Shown in pieces: positions 8,374-15,356 of a DNA stretch of 37,712 nt. This DNA comes from Vitreoscilla sp. (GTDB lineage Bacteria > Pseudomonadota > Gammaproteobacteria > Burkholderiales > Burkholderiaceae_C). Numbering within the stretch: the stretch's first letter is position 1; each line of letters begins with the position of its first letter. The notes beneath the pieces are model-generated. The model was not told the origin of the DNA. It worked only from the letters and a program-made list of their open reading frames with translations, and ran no database searches. The position numbers and the translations under genes are program-made. The stretch spans positions 1 to 37,712 of the forward strand of contig JADMKA010000218.1 of assembly GCA_018780145.1 (NCBI GenBank), in the 5' to 3' direction.

Positions 8374-10008
8374 TCACAAGGCCAGCAGGAACGGCGCCAG
8401 CAGCCACAGCACGCGCCAGTCTCGTGGCACCTCGATCGCCAGGGTGCTGCTCCACGGCGTGGTGAAGCCATCCGGCTCGATGGCCCGGTAGCGGAAGAAG
8501 TACCTGCCGGGCTGTGCCGGCGTGGGCTGGGCCCAGCGGGCCTCGCCCAGATCCACGCGGGCCACCACGTCGGTAAACGCCGCGTCCCGCGCCAGCTCCA
8601 CCTGCTGCTTGTCCTCCGCGCGGCCTTCCCAGCGCAGTTCGACCTGCTTGCCGTCGGCGCTGACCCCGCCCTGCGGTGGCGTGGGCACGGGGCGCAACTC
8701 GAAGTGCTGGCCGTCGCCCCAGGGGCCGGCATCGCCACCTGCCCGCACACTGGCGACGCGCCAGTGGTAGCTGCCCGGCTCGGCAGCGGGCAGCGTGGCG
8801 CGCGGGACAGGCAGATCGGACCACCGCTGCACGATGTGTCGGAAGCCAGCGTCCTGCGCCACCTCCACGCGGTAACTCGCGGCCTCCAGGTTGGCGGCCC
8901 AGGCGAGATCCACCGGGCCCGCCGCCAGCTTGGCGCGTGCCGGTGGGGCCGACAGCGCGGGGGGCTCCGGCCGCGCCTTCAGCGTGAACGCATGGCGGGC
9001 GTCGAAGCCCTCGATGCCCTGGGCGTCGATCCGGCGCACCCGCAGGTGCCAGGCGCCGTCGTCCAGGCCGGCAATGCGGGCCTCGGCACCGGCGCCCACC
9101 CGCTCGTCGCGCACCACGCGCTCGAACGACGGGTCCGCCGCCACCTGCACGCGCCAGGCCGAGGGCTCGCCGGGCAGCGCCAGCCGAACCAGGGGCCGCT
9201 CGAACCGCGCCGGGATACCGCCGACATCAGGCGCGGCCGGCAGGGCGACGACCTTCGGCAAAACGCCGGCCAGCAGCCGCGCACCATGGCCGCCCGGAAT
9301 CGCCACGCCCGGCGCACCGACCGGATCCGCCTGCACGGTGCCGGCGAGCACCTCGGTACCGGTGGCCGTGTCGCCGTCCAGGCGCACCCGGTACCTGGTG
9401 CCGCGCACGCCGATCACGGCGGTGGGCGTGGTGACCTCCAGCGGCTTGGCGCGCGCCAGCTTGCTGGCCAGCACCTCGATGCCGCCGCGCACCAGCCGCA
9501 TGGTGCTGGCGAACACGCCATCGGACTGCTGGCCCATCGCTCCCGGGCCAGGCGCCACGGCATAGCGCTGGTGTTCGGTGAGCTGGGTCTCGCTGCCCGG
9601 CGCCAGCACCACGCGCGACGCGTCGCCCAGCACCAGCACCGCGGAGCTGCGTTCAGCCGCGCTGAGGCGCTGGCCGGGCGCGAGCGCCGCGCCCGCCGCA
9701 GCCGGCAGGCCATCGATGCGGATGTCGCCTTCTGCGCTTGCCAGCCGCGCCGGGGCCGGCTCGGCGCGCAGCAGGCGCAGCGGGATGCGCAGGCGTTGGC
9801 CCGGCAGGATGAGGTTCGGGTTGGCCAGGCGGTTCAGGCGCGCCACCTCGCGCCAGGCGGCCGGCGAGCGCAGCAGGGTGTTCCCGCGGCCGATCAAGGT
9901 GTCGCCGGCCACGACGGTGTAATCCAGCACCGGCTCGGTGATCGCCGGCGCAGCGGCCGCCATGCCGGCCAGGGCGGCCCCCGCCAGCAGGGCCAGCGCG
10001 GCCTTCAT
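8374..10008 (-). CDS. Exported LysM-FecR domain protein with fibronectin-like repeats
   Basis: This 544-residue protein starts with a signal peptide (about residues 1-20, Ala-rich, ending AAAAP). Then comes a LysM domain (about 28-76: DYTVVAGDTLIGRGNTLL to LPGQRLRIP) and a FecR domain (about 110-225), including TTPTAVIGVRGTRYRVR. The rest is a run of beta-rich segments with repeated 'YRVEVAQDAGF', 'WRVQVAADPSF' and 'YFFRYRAIEPDG' patterns, which look like fibronectin type III modules. It ends in a hydrophobic stretch, WRVLWLLAPFLLAL, at the very C-terminus. This resembles exported FecR/LysM proteins of Burkholderiales, not the FecR anti-sigma regulators, because no cytoplasmic N-domain is present. 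Its start overlaps the stop of the MogA-like gene (ATGA). Function is unknown, probably cell-wall or surface associated. Confidence 0.82.
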   Translation of the reverse strand: MKAALALLAGAALAGMAAAAPAITEPVLDYTVVAGDTLIGRGNTLLRSPAAWREVARLNRLANPNLILPGQRLRIPLRLLRAEPAPARLASAEGDIRIDGLPAAAGAALAPGQRLSAAERSSAVLVLGDASRVVLAPGSETQLTEHQRYAVAPGPGAMGQQSDGVFASTMRLVRGGIEVLASKLARAKPLEVTTPTAVIGVRGTRYRVRLDGDTATGTEVLAGTVQADPVGAPGVAIPGGHGARLLAGVLPKVVALPAAPDVGGIPARFERPLVRLALPGEPSAWRVQVAADPSFERVVRDERVGAGAEARIAGLDDGAWHLRVRRIDAQGIEGFDARHAFTLKARPEPPALSAPPARAKLAAGPVDLAWAANLEAASYRVEVAQDAGFRHIVQRWSDLPVPRATLPAAEPGSYHWRVASVRAGGDAGPWGDGQHFELRPVPTPPQGGVSADGKQVELRWEGRAEDKQQVELARDAAFTDVVARVDLGEARWAQPTPAQPGRYFFRYRAIEPDGFTTPWSSTLAIEVPRDWRVLWLLAPFLLAL

Positions 10009-10595
10009 GCCACGGGAGGGCGGCGCGCCGACTTGGGCCGGAACGCGTCGCAGACGGCGGCATCGGTCTCCAGGTAGGGGCCGCCGATCAGGTCGATGCA
10101 GTAGGGCACCGCAGCGAAGATGCCGGCGGCGGGCGGTGTGGCATGTGGCAAGCCCTCCAGCGTCTCGGCGATGGACTTCGGCTGGCCCGGCAGGTTGATG
10201 ACCAGCGCAGCGCCGCGGATCACCGCGACCTGGCGCGACAGGATGGCGGTGGGCACGAATCTCAGGCTGATGGCCCGCATCTGCTCGCCGAAGCCGGGCA
10301 TCACGCGGTCGGCCACGGCCAGGGTGGCCTCGGGCGTCACGTCGCGCGGCGCGGGGCCGGTGCCTCCGGTGGTCAGCACCAGGTGGCAGTGCGCCTGGTC
10401 CACCAGCTCGATCAAGGTCTGGCTGATGCGTTCCTGCTCGTCGGGGATCAGCCGGGTTTCCCACTCCACCGGGTTGCGCAGCGCGCGGCCCAGCCAGGCC
10501 TGCAGGGCGGGGATGCCCTGGTCTTCGTAGACACCGCTGGAGGCGCGGTCGCTGATGGAAACCAGGCCGATGCGGATGCGGTCGAGGTCACTCAC
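10005..10595 (-). CDS. mog: MogA/MoaB-type molybdopterin adenylyltransferase
   Basis: Mog activates molybdopterin by adenylylation, before MoeA inserts molybdate, in the cytosolic molybdenum cofactor pathway. The 196-residue protein opens with RIGLVSISDRASSGVYEDQGIPALQ. It contains LVLTTGGTGPAPRDVTPEATLAVADR, the nucleotide and pterin-binding loop of the family, and VINLPGQPKSIAETL near the C-terminus. It resembles E. coli Mog more than MoaB because of its length and the SDRAS motif. No other moa/moe gene is in the window. It overlaps darP by 8 bases upstream and the LysM-FecR gene by 4 bases downstream. Confidence 0.92.
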   Translation of the reverse strand: MSDLDRIRIGLVSISDRASSGVYEDQGIPALQAWLGRALRNPVEWETRLIPDEQERISQTLIELVDQAHCHLVLTTGGTGPAPRDVTPEATLAVADRVMPGFGEQMRAISLRFVPTAILSRQVAVIRGAALVINLPGQPKSIAETLEGLPHATPPAAGIFAAVPYCIDLIGGPYLETDAAVCDAFRPKSARRPPVA

Positions 10596-11175
10596 TTACA
10601 GGCTCCTCCACAGTGTCGGCAGGCGGCTCGCCGGTGTCGGCCAGCGCGTTCTTGATCAGCTGGAACAGATCGCGGTAGGGCCGGCCGTGGCGCTGTTCGA
10701 GCACCTCCGATTTGGCATCCTTGCGGGCAGCGCGCACCAGGTTGCGCAGGGTCTGCACTTCAGTGTCCGGGTAGTGGTTCAGCCAGCGGGTGATGGCGTC
10801 GTCGCTGGCCAGCAATTCGGCACGCCAGCGCTCGGCCTCGTGCAGGGCCAGCGTTTCTTTGGCGCTGCCGAGCTTGGCGGCGGCCACCGCCTCGCGGATC
10901 GGGGCATCGTCGGTCTGCCGCATCAGCTTGCCGATCAATTGCATCTGGCGGCGCCGGCCCTCGTGCGAGCGGGTGCGGCGCCATTCGGCCAGCGCATCGC
11001 GCAGCGGCTCGGGCAGCTCGAGCTTGGCCAGGCGCGACGCCGGCAACTCGGTGAGGGCCTCGCCGAGCGCCTGCAGATCGTGCATCTGGCGCTTGAGGGC
11101 CGACTTGCTGGGGCGCTCGGGCTCGCGCTCGGCATCGTCCAGCGGGGTGTCGGGGTCGGAGGGCGCTCGGCGCAT
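10588..11175 (-). CDS. darP: Ribosome-associated protein DarP/YjgA (DUF615)
   Basis: DarP (formerly YjgA, DUF615) associates with late 50S ribosomal subunit precursors. The 195-residue protein is highly charged and helical. It has KSALKRQMHDLQALGEALTELPASRLAKLELPE and, at the C-terminus, WLNHYPDTEVQTLRNLVRAARK, both recognisable family blocks. The ORF extends upstream to 11316, but that part is unconserved, so the ATG at 11175 (MRRAPSDPDTP) was chosen. Upstream it is divergent from pmbA/tldE, an arrangement frequently seen in beta- and gammaproteobacteria. Its end overlaps the start of the MogA-like gene by 8 bases. Confidence 0.92.
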   Translation of the reverse strand: MRRAPSDPDTPLDDAEREPERPSKSALKRQMHDLQALGEALTELPASRLAKLELPEPLRDALAEWRRTRSHEGRRRQMQLIGKLMRQTDDAPIREAVAAAKLGSAKETLALHEAERWRAELLASDDAITRWLNHYPDTEVQTLRNLVRAARKDAKSEVLEQRHGRPYRDLFQLIKNALADTGEPPADTVEEPVSE

Positions 11176-11214
11176 GGGTGGGACGATGGCGTCGTCGAGA
11201 ACTGTGGGTGTCGC

Positions 11215-11220
11215 TATGAT
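11215..11220 (+). promoter_or_regulatory. Candidate -10 box for pmbA
   Basis: TATGAT (5 of 6 to consensus) lies 82 bases before the pmbA start in the divergent darP-pmbA gap. A -35 match 16-18 bases upstream is poor (TCGTCG region). If it is used, the leader would include the hairpin at 11244-11279. Confidence 0.35.
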
Positions 11221-11243
11221 TGTCCCGCAATTCAACTTGCCTG

Positions 11244-11279
11244 CCCGCCCGTGGCCGCCTGGCCGCTCCGGCGGGTTTT
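11244..11279 (+). promoter_or_regulatory. Leader hairpin with a short T-run upstream of pmbA
   Basis: CCCGCC at 11244-11249 pairs with GGCGGG at 11270-11275, and TTTT follows at 11276-11279. A smaller GGCC/GGCC stem can form inside the loop. The layout is that of a weak intrinsic terminator, but it lies between the candidate promoter and the pmbA start rather than after a gene. It could act as an attenuator or be fortuitous in GC-rich DNA. Confidence 0.3.
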
Positions 11280-11302
11280 GTCCTTCACGCACCGAGAGCC
11301 CG

Positions 11303-12679
11303 ATGACCGCCCACACCGATGCCCGCCAGGGCTTTGCCTACACCCGCGAACAGTTCCAGCAGATCATCGAGGACGTGCTCGGCATGGCGCGTGATCTCGG
11401 CACCAGCGATGCCGGGGTGGAGGTCAGCGAGGGCAGCGGCATCAGCGTGTCGGTGCGCAAGGGCGAGGTCGAGCACGTGGAGCGCAACCGCGACAAGTCG
11501 GTCGGCGTCTCGGTGTACCTGGGCCAGCGGCGCGGCAATGCCAGCACCTCGGATTTCTCCGCCAAGGCGCTCACGCAGACGGTGCGTGCGGCCTACGACA
11601 TCGCGCGCTTCACCGCCGAAGATCCTGCCGCCGGCCTGCCCGACGCCGAGGATCTGGCCACGGCGGCCGAGGTGGCGCGCGACCTCGACCTGTTCCACCC
11701 CTGGGCGCTGGATGCCGAGACGGCCACCGAGCTGGCCCGGCGCGCCGAGGACGCGGCCCTGACGCTGGACAAGCGCATCACCAACTCCGAGGGTGGCTCG
11801 GTGTCCGCGCAGCAGTCGCATTTCTGGGCCGGCAACAGCCGGGGCTTCCGCGGCGGCTACGCCAGCTCGCGCCACTCGCTGTCGGTCTCCCCGATTGCCG
11901 GCAAGGGCCGCGACATGCAGCGCGACTACTGGTACACCTCGATGCGCGACGCGATGGAGCTGGCCTCGCCCGAGGTGGTGGGGCGCTATGCCGCCGAGCG
12001 CGCGCTGTCGCGCCTGAAATCGCGCAAGGTGGCCACGGCCGAGGTGCCGGTGCTGTTCGAGTCCACGGTGGCCGCCGGGCTGCTGGGCGGGTTCGTGCAA
12101 GGCACCAGCGGTGGTGCGCTTTACCGCAAGGCCAGCTTCCTGCAGGACAGCCTGGGCCAGGCCATCTGGGCCGACCACATCGACATCACCGAAGACCCGC
12201 ACGAGCGCCGCGGCAAGGGCAGCGCGCCCTTCGACGACGAGGGCGTGCGAACGACGGCGCGCCAGGTGGTCCGCGGCGGCGTGGTGCAGGGCTACTTTCT
12301 CTCCAGCTACTCGGCCCGCAAACTGGGCATGAAGACCACCGGCCACGCCGGTGGATCGCAGAACCTGCGCCTGACCAGCCGGCTCACGCAGCCCGGCGAC
12401 CACCTCGAGCAGATGCTGCGCAAGCTGGGCCGCGGCCTGTTCGTCACCGAGCTGATGGGGCAGGGCGTGAACTACGTGACCGGCGACTACTCGCGCGGTG
12501 CGGCCGGCTTCTGGGTGGAGGGTGGGCGAATCGCCTACCCGGTGCATGAGATCACCATCGCCGGCAACCTGCGCGACATGCTCAAGGGTGTGGTTGCCGT
12601 GGGCGCCGATGCCTACACGCTGGGCGCCAAGACGGTTGGCTCGGTGTTGATCGACCGCATGAAACTGGCGGGCAGCTGA
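11303..12679 (+). CDS. pmbA: Metalloprotease-associated protein PmbA/TldE
   Basis: TldE (PmbA) forms a heterodimeric protease with TldD that trims unfolded or modified peptides, for example in microcin B17 maturation and CcdA turnover (family knowledge). The zinc site belongs to TldD; this subunit has none. The 458-residue protein starts at ATG 11303 and shows GISVSVRKGEVEHVERNRDKSVGVSVY near the N-terminus, SHFWAGNSRGFRGGY in the middle, and the C-terminal barrel features QGVNYVTGDYSRGAAGFWVEGG and EITIAGNLRDML. The upstream ORF extension overlaps darP and is not conserved. TldD is not in this window. Confidence 0.94.
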   Translation: MTAHTDARQGFAYTREQFQQIIEDVLGMARDLGTSDAGVEVSEGSGISVSVRKGEVEHVERNRDKSVGVSVYLGQRRGNASTSDFSAKALTQTVRAAYDIARFTAEDPAAGLPDAEDLATAAEVARDLDLFHPWALDAETATELARRAEDAALTLDKRITNSEGGSVSAQQSHFWAGNSRGFRGGYASSRHSLSVSPIAGKGRDMQRDYWYTSMRDAMELASPEVVGRYAAERALSRLKSRKVATAEVPVLFESTVAAGLLGGFVQGTSGGALYRKASFLQDSLGQAIWADHIDITEDPHERRGKGSAPFDDEGVRTTARQVVRGGVVQGYFLSSYSARKLGMKTTGHAGGSQNLRLTSRLTQPGDHLEQMLRKLGRGLFVTELMGQGVNYVTGDYSRGAAGFWVEGGRIAYPVHEITIAGNLRDMLKGVVAVGADAYTLGAKTVGSVLIDRMKLAGS

Positions 12680-12808
12680 TCTCGGGGTCTACCCGAATTT
12701 CAGGCACTTGCAAGCTTCGCGGGCCGATCATCCGGCCACGGATCGTGGCGAGCGCACCGTGCAGGTGCCGCGCGGGTATTCCCCGCTCGTGGCCTGCAGG
12801 TGCACTTC

Positions 12809-12814
12809 TAGAAT
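12809..12814 (+). promoter_or_regulatory. Candidate -10 box for the TRAP binding-protein gene
   Basis: TAGAAT (5 of 6 to consensus) lies 50 bases before the start at 12864, in the 184-base gap after pmbA. The -35 region (CTCGTG or nearby) matches poorly. A strong Shine-Dalgarno sequence, AGGAG, follows downstream, 7-8 bases before the ATG. The rest of the gap holds nothing recognisable. Confidence 0.3.
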
Positions 12815-12863
12815 TTGCCGCGTCTGACCCACTGTTCGTTCCCCTCGCTACAGGAGACTCTTC

Positions 12864-13946
12864 ATGGAACGTCGTTCCTTTGTTCGTGGTGCTGGCCTGG
12901 CCGGTGTGCTTGCCGCAGGTGCCGCGCCTGCCATCGTGCATGCCCAGGCCCACATCCGCTGGCGCCTGGCCTCCAGCTTCCCCAAATCGCTGGACACCAT
13001 CTTCGGTGCGGCCGAGGTGTTCGCGCGCAAGGTCAAGGAGATGTCCGGCGGCAAGTTCGAGATCTCGGTGCATGCCGGTGGCGAGCTGATGCCCCCGTTC
13101 GGCGTGGTGGATGGCGTGCAGAACGGCACCGTTGAAATGGCGCACACCGCGCCGTACTACTTCTTCGGCAAGGACGAAACCTTCGGCCTGGGCTGCGCCA
13201 TTCCCTTCGGGCTGAACAGCCGCCAGATGACCGCCTGGATGTTGCAGGGCAACGGCCTGAAGCTGATGCGCGAGTTCTACAAGAACTACAACATCATCAA
13301 CTTCCTGGGTGGCAACACCGGGGCCCAGATGGGCGGCTGGTACCGCAAGGAGATCAAGACGCTGGCCGACATCAAGGGCATGAAGATGCGCATCGGCGGC
13401 TTCGGCGGCAAGGTGCTGGAACGCATCGGTGGCGTGCCGCAAAGCATCCCGGGCGGCGAGATCTACTCGGCGCTGGAGAAGGGCACGATCGACGCCGCCG
13501 AATGGGTGGGGCCCTACGACGACCAGAAGCTGGGCTTCAACAAGGTGGCGCCGTTCTACAACTACCCTGGCTGGTGGGAGGGTGGCCCGCAGCTCGACTT
13601 CTACATCAACACCAAGTCGTATGAAGGCCTGTCGGCCGAGTACAAGGCCATCGTCGAAGCCGCGGCGGCGGTCGCGCATGCCGACATGCAGGCCGAGTAC
13701 GACGCCAAGAACCCGGCGGCGCTGAAGCAGCTGGTGGGCGCGGGCACCAAGCTGGTCCGCTTCCCGAAGGACGTGATGGACGCGGCTTTCAAGGAAGCCA
13801 TGGCGCTGTACAGCGAGTTGAGCGGCAAGAACCCGAACTGGAAGAAGGTCTACGAAGACTTCGCCAACTTCCGCCGCGACCAGAACCTGTGGTTCCGTTT
13901 CGCCGAGTCCGGCTTCGACGACTTCATGCAGCAACAGAAGCTCTGA
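12864..13946 (+). CDS. TRAP transporter periplasmic binding protein, TakP-like
   Basis: This 360-residue periplasmic binding protein delivers a carboxylate substrate to a TRAP transporter. It has a twin-arginine style signal (MERRSFVRGAGLAG, ending around VHAQ). It then reads WRLASSFPKSLDTIFGAAEV, closely like TakP, the alpha-keto-acid binding protein of Rhodobacter. Further TakP-like blocks are GGNTGAQMGGWYRKEI, MKMRIGGFGGKVLERIGGVPQ and EWVGPYDDQKLGF; the EWVGPYDD loop corresponds to the pyruvate/sodium site of TakP (from memory of the family). A 2-oxoacid or related monocarboxylate is therefore the likely ligand, by inference. Its membrane partners are not adjacent. The dctM/dctQ genes are at 15357-17425 on the other strand, beyond an nhaD gene. 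AGGAG supports the start. Confidence 0.93.
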   Translation: MERRSFVRGAGLAGVLAAGAAPAIVHAQAHIRWRLASSFPKSLDTIFGAAEVFARKVKEMSGGKFEISVHAGGELMPPFGVVDGVQNGTVEMAHTAPYYFFGKDETFGLGCAIPFGLNSRQMTAWMLQGNGLKLMREFYKNYNIINFLGGNTGAQMGGWYRKEIKTLADIKGMKMRIGGFGGKVLERIGGVPQSIPGGEIYSALEKGTIDAAEWVGPYDDQKLGFNKVAPFYNYPGWWEGGPQLDFYINTKSYEGLSAEYKAIVEAAAAVAHADMQAEYDAKNPAALKQLVGAGTKLVRFPKDVMDAAFKEAMALYSELSGKNPNWKKVYEDFANFRRDQNLWFRFAESGFDDFMQQQKL

Positions 13947-13967
13947 TCGACAACGTCAGCCTGAGCG

Positions 13968-13999
13968 CAAAGGGGCGCGGCGAGAGCCGCGCCCTTTTT
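13968..13999 (+). terminator. Strong intrinsic terminator after the TRAP binding-protein gene
   Basis: GGGCGCGGC (13973-13981) and GCCGCGCCC (13986-13994) form a perfect 9-bp stem around a GAGA tetraloop, followed by TTTTT. It is preceded by AAA, so on the minus strand a shorter T-run follows the same hairpin. It may therefore also stop the convergent nhaD transcript ending at 14009. Confidence 0.93.
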
Positions 14000-14008
14000 C
14001 ATGTGCGG

Positions 14009-15283
14009 TCAGGCCATCTCGATCAGGTAGACGGCCGCGCCGGCCAGATAGCCGAGCAGCGCCAGGCCACTGATGTGCTTGAGGTACCAGCCGAAGCTGA
14101 TGCGCTCCAGGCCCATCGCCGCCACGCCGGCCGCTGAGCCGATGATCAGGATCGACCCGCCGGTGCCGGCGCAGTAGGCCAGGAACTCCCACAGGAAGTG
14201 GTCGGTCGGGTAGGTCTGCAGGCTGTACATGCCCATGGCGGCGGCCACCAGCGGCACGTTGTCGACCACCGCGCTGGCCAGCCCGATGCTCATCACGATC
14301 AGATCCTGGCGGCCGATGGTCTGGTCCAGCCAGCCGGCGAGCGACGCCAGCATGTGGGTGTGCTCCAGCGTGGCCACGGCCAGCAGGATGCCGATGAAGA
14401 ACACGATGGACGCCATGTCGATCCGGCTCAGCGCGTGCACCAGGGTCAGGCGCTGCTTGTGGAGATCTTCCTTCTTGCGGTGCACCAGGTCGCCGACCAG
14501 CCACAGCAGGCCCAGGCCGAACAGGATGCCCAGGAAAGGCGGCAGGTGGGTGACGGTCTTGAACGCCGGCACAGCCACCAGGATGGCGAGGCCGAGAAAG
14601 AACATCAGGTTGCGCTCGAACGCGCTGGTGTGAAACTCGGCCTCCCCACCGTCGCGGGGCGGGGCGACGACCGGGAGGCCGCGCAGCAGGTAGGCGGTCA
14701 CCGCCAGCGGCACCAGCAGGCTGACGACAGAGGGCAGGAACAGGGCCTTCATGATCGCCAGGCTGGTGATCTGCCCGCCGATCCACAGCATGGTGGTGGT
14801 GACGTCGCCGATCGGCGTCCACGCCCCGCCAGCGTTGGCGGCGATGACGATGATGCCGGCGAAGAACAGCCGGTCATCCTGCTTGTGTAGCAGCTTGCGC
14901 AACAGCGAGACCATCACGATGGTGGTGGTCAGGTTGTCCAGGATCGCACTGAGAAAGAAGGTGACGATGCCGACCAGCCACATCAGGCTGGTGAGCCTGG
15001 CCGTCTTGATGCGGCTGGTGATCACGTCGAAGCCATTGTGGGCATCGACAAGCTCCACGATGGTCATCGCACCCATCAGGAAGAAGACGATCTGCGCGGT
15101 GCCCATCAGGGTTTCGCCGAGCTGCTCGCTCACCAGCTGGGCATTGCCCATGCCCAGCGCATACACCGTCCACAGCAGCCCCGCGCCGATCAGCGCGGAG
15201 GCCGACTTGTTGATGCCGAGCGGGTGCTCCAGCGCGATGGCAAGGTACGCGCAGACAAAGATCAGGGCGATGGCGGTGAGCAT
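14009..15283 (-). CDS. nhaD: NhaD-type Na+/H+ antiporter
   Basis: This 424-residue polytopic inner-membrane protein of the ArsB/NhaD ion-transporter superfamily has roughly 11-12 hydrophobic helices. The two conserved Asp-Asn pairs sit at Asp116-Asn117 (SAILDNLTTTIVM) and Asp341-Asn342 (SAVVDNVPLVAA), the usual ion-binding hairpin loops. AANAGGAWTPIGDVTTTMLW is a further family hallmark. It is predicted to exchange Na+ (or Li+) for H+. The start at 15283 (MLTAIALIF) was chosen because the preceding 76 codons are unconserved and run into dctM. No good Shine-Dalgarno sequence is visible. It lies 73 bases after dctM on the same strand, probably cotranscribed with the TRAP membrane genes. Confidence 0.9.
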   Translation of the reverse strand: MLTAIALIFVCAYLAIALEHPLGINKSASALIGAGLLWTVYALGMGNAQLVSEQLGETLMGTAQIVFFLMGAMTIVELVDAHNGFDVITSRIKTARLTSLMWLVGIVTFFLSAILDNLTTTIVMVSLLRKLLHKQDDRLFFAGIIVIAANAGGAWTPIGDVTTTMLWIGGQITSLAIMKALFLPSVVSLLVPLAVTAYLLRGLPVVAPPRDGGEAEFHTSAFERNLMFFLGLAILVAVPAFKTVTHLPPFLGILFGLGLLWLVGDLVHRKKEDLHKQRLTLVHALSRIDMASIVFFIGILLAVATLEHTHMLASLAGWLDQTIGRQDLIVMSIGLASAVVDNVPLVAAAMGMYSLQTYPTDHFLWEFLAYCAGTGGSILIIGSAAGVAAMGLERISFGWYLKHISGLALLGYLAGAAVYLIEMA

Positions 15284-15300
15284 CGTGTGGGCACGCAAGT

Positions 15301-15348
15301 GCCGGCAGCTGCCGGCGGGGCCGCCCCCGTTTCCACGAGGGCGGCCCC
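15301..15348. repeat. Two back-to-back hairpins between dctM and nhaD
   Basis: GCCGGCAGCTGCCGGC (15301-15316) is a perfect 16-bp palindrome. Next to it, GGGGCCGCCC (15317-15326) pairs with GGGCGGCCCC (15339-15348) around a 12-base loop. Neither is followed by a T-run on the minus strand, where both flanking genes are read. They look like intercistronic RNA hairpins that could set the dctM/nhaD ratio. Confidence 0.6.
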
Positions 15349-15356
15349 GGGCATTG

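Noticed and set aside
10009-10464. N-terminal extension of the LysM-FecR protein
   Set aside because: The extra 152 codons overlap mog in another frame and lack a signal peptide; the ATG at 10008 starts a proper signal peptide.
12682-12700. Hairpin TCGGG-CCCGA after pmbA followed by ATTT
   Set aside because: The stem is only 5 bp and the T-run is short; too weak to call a terminator.
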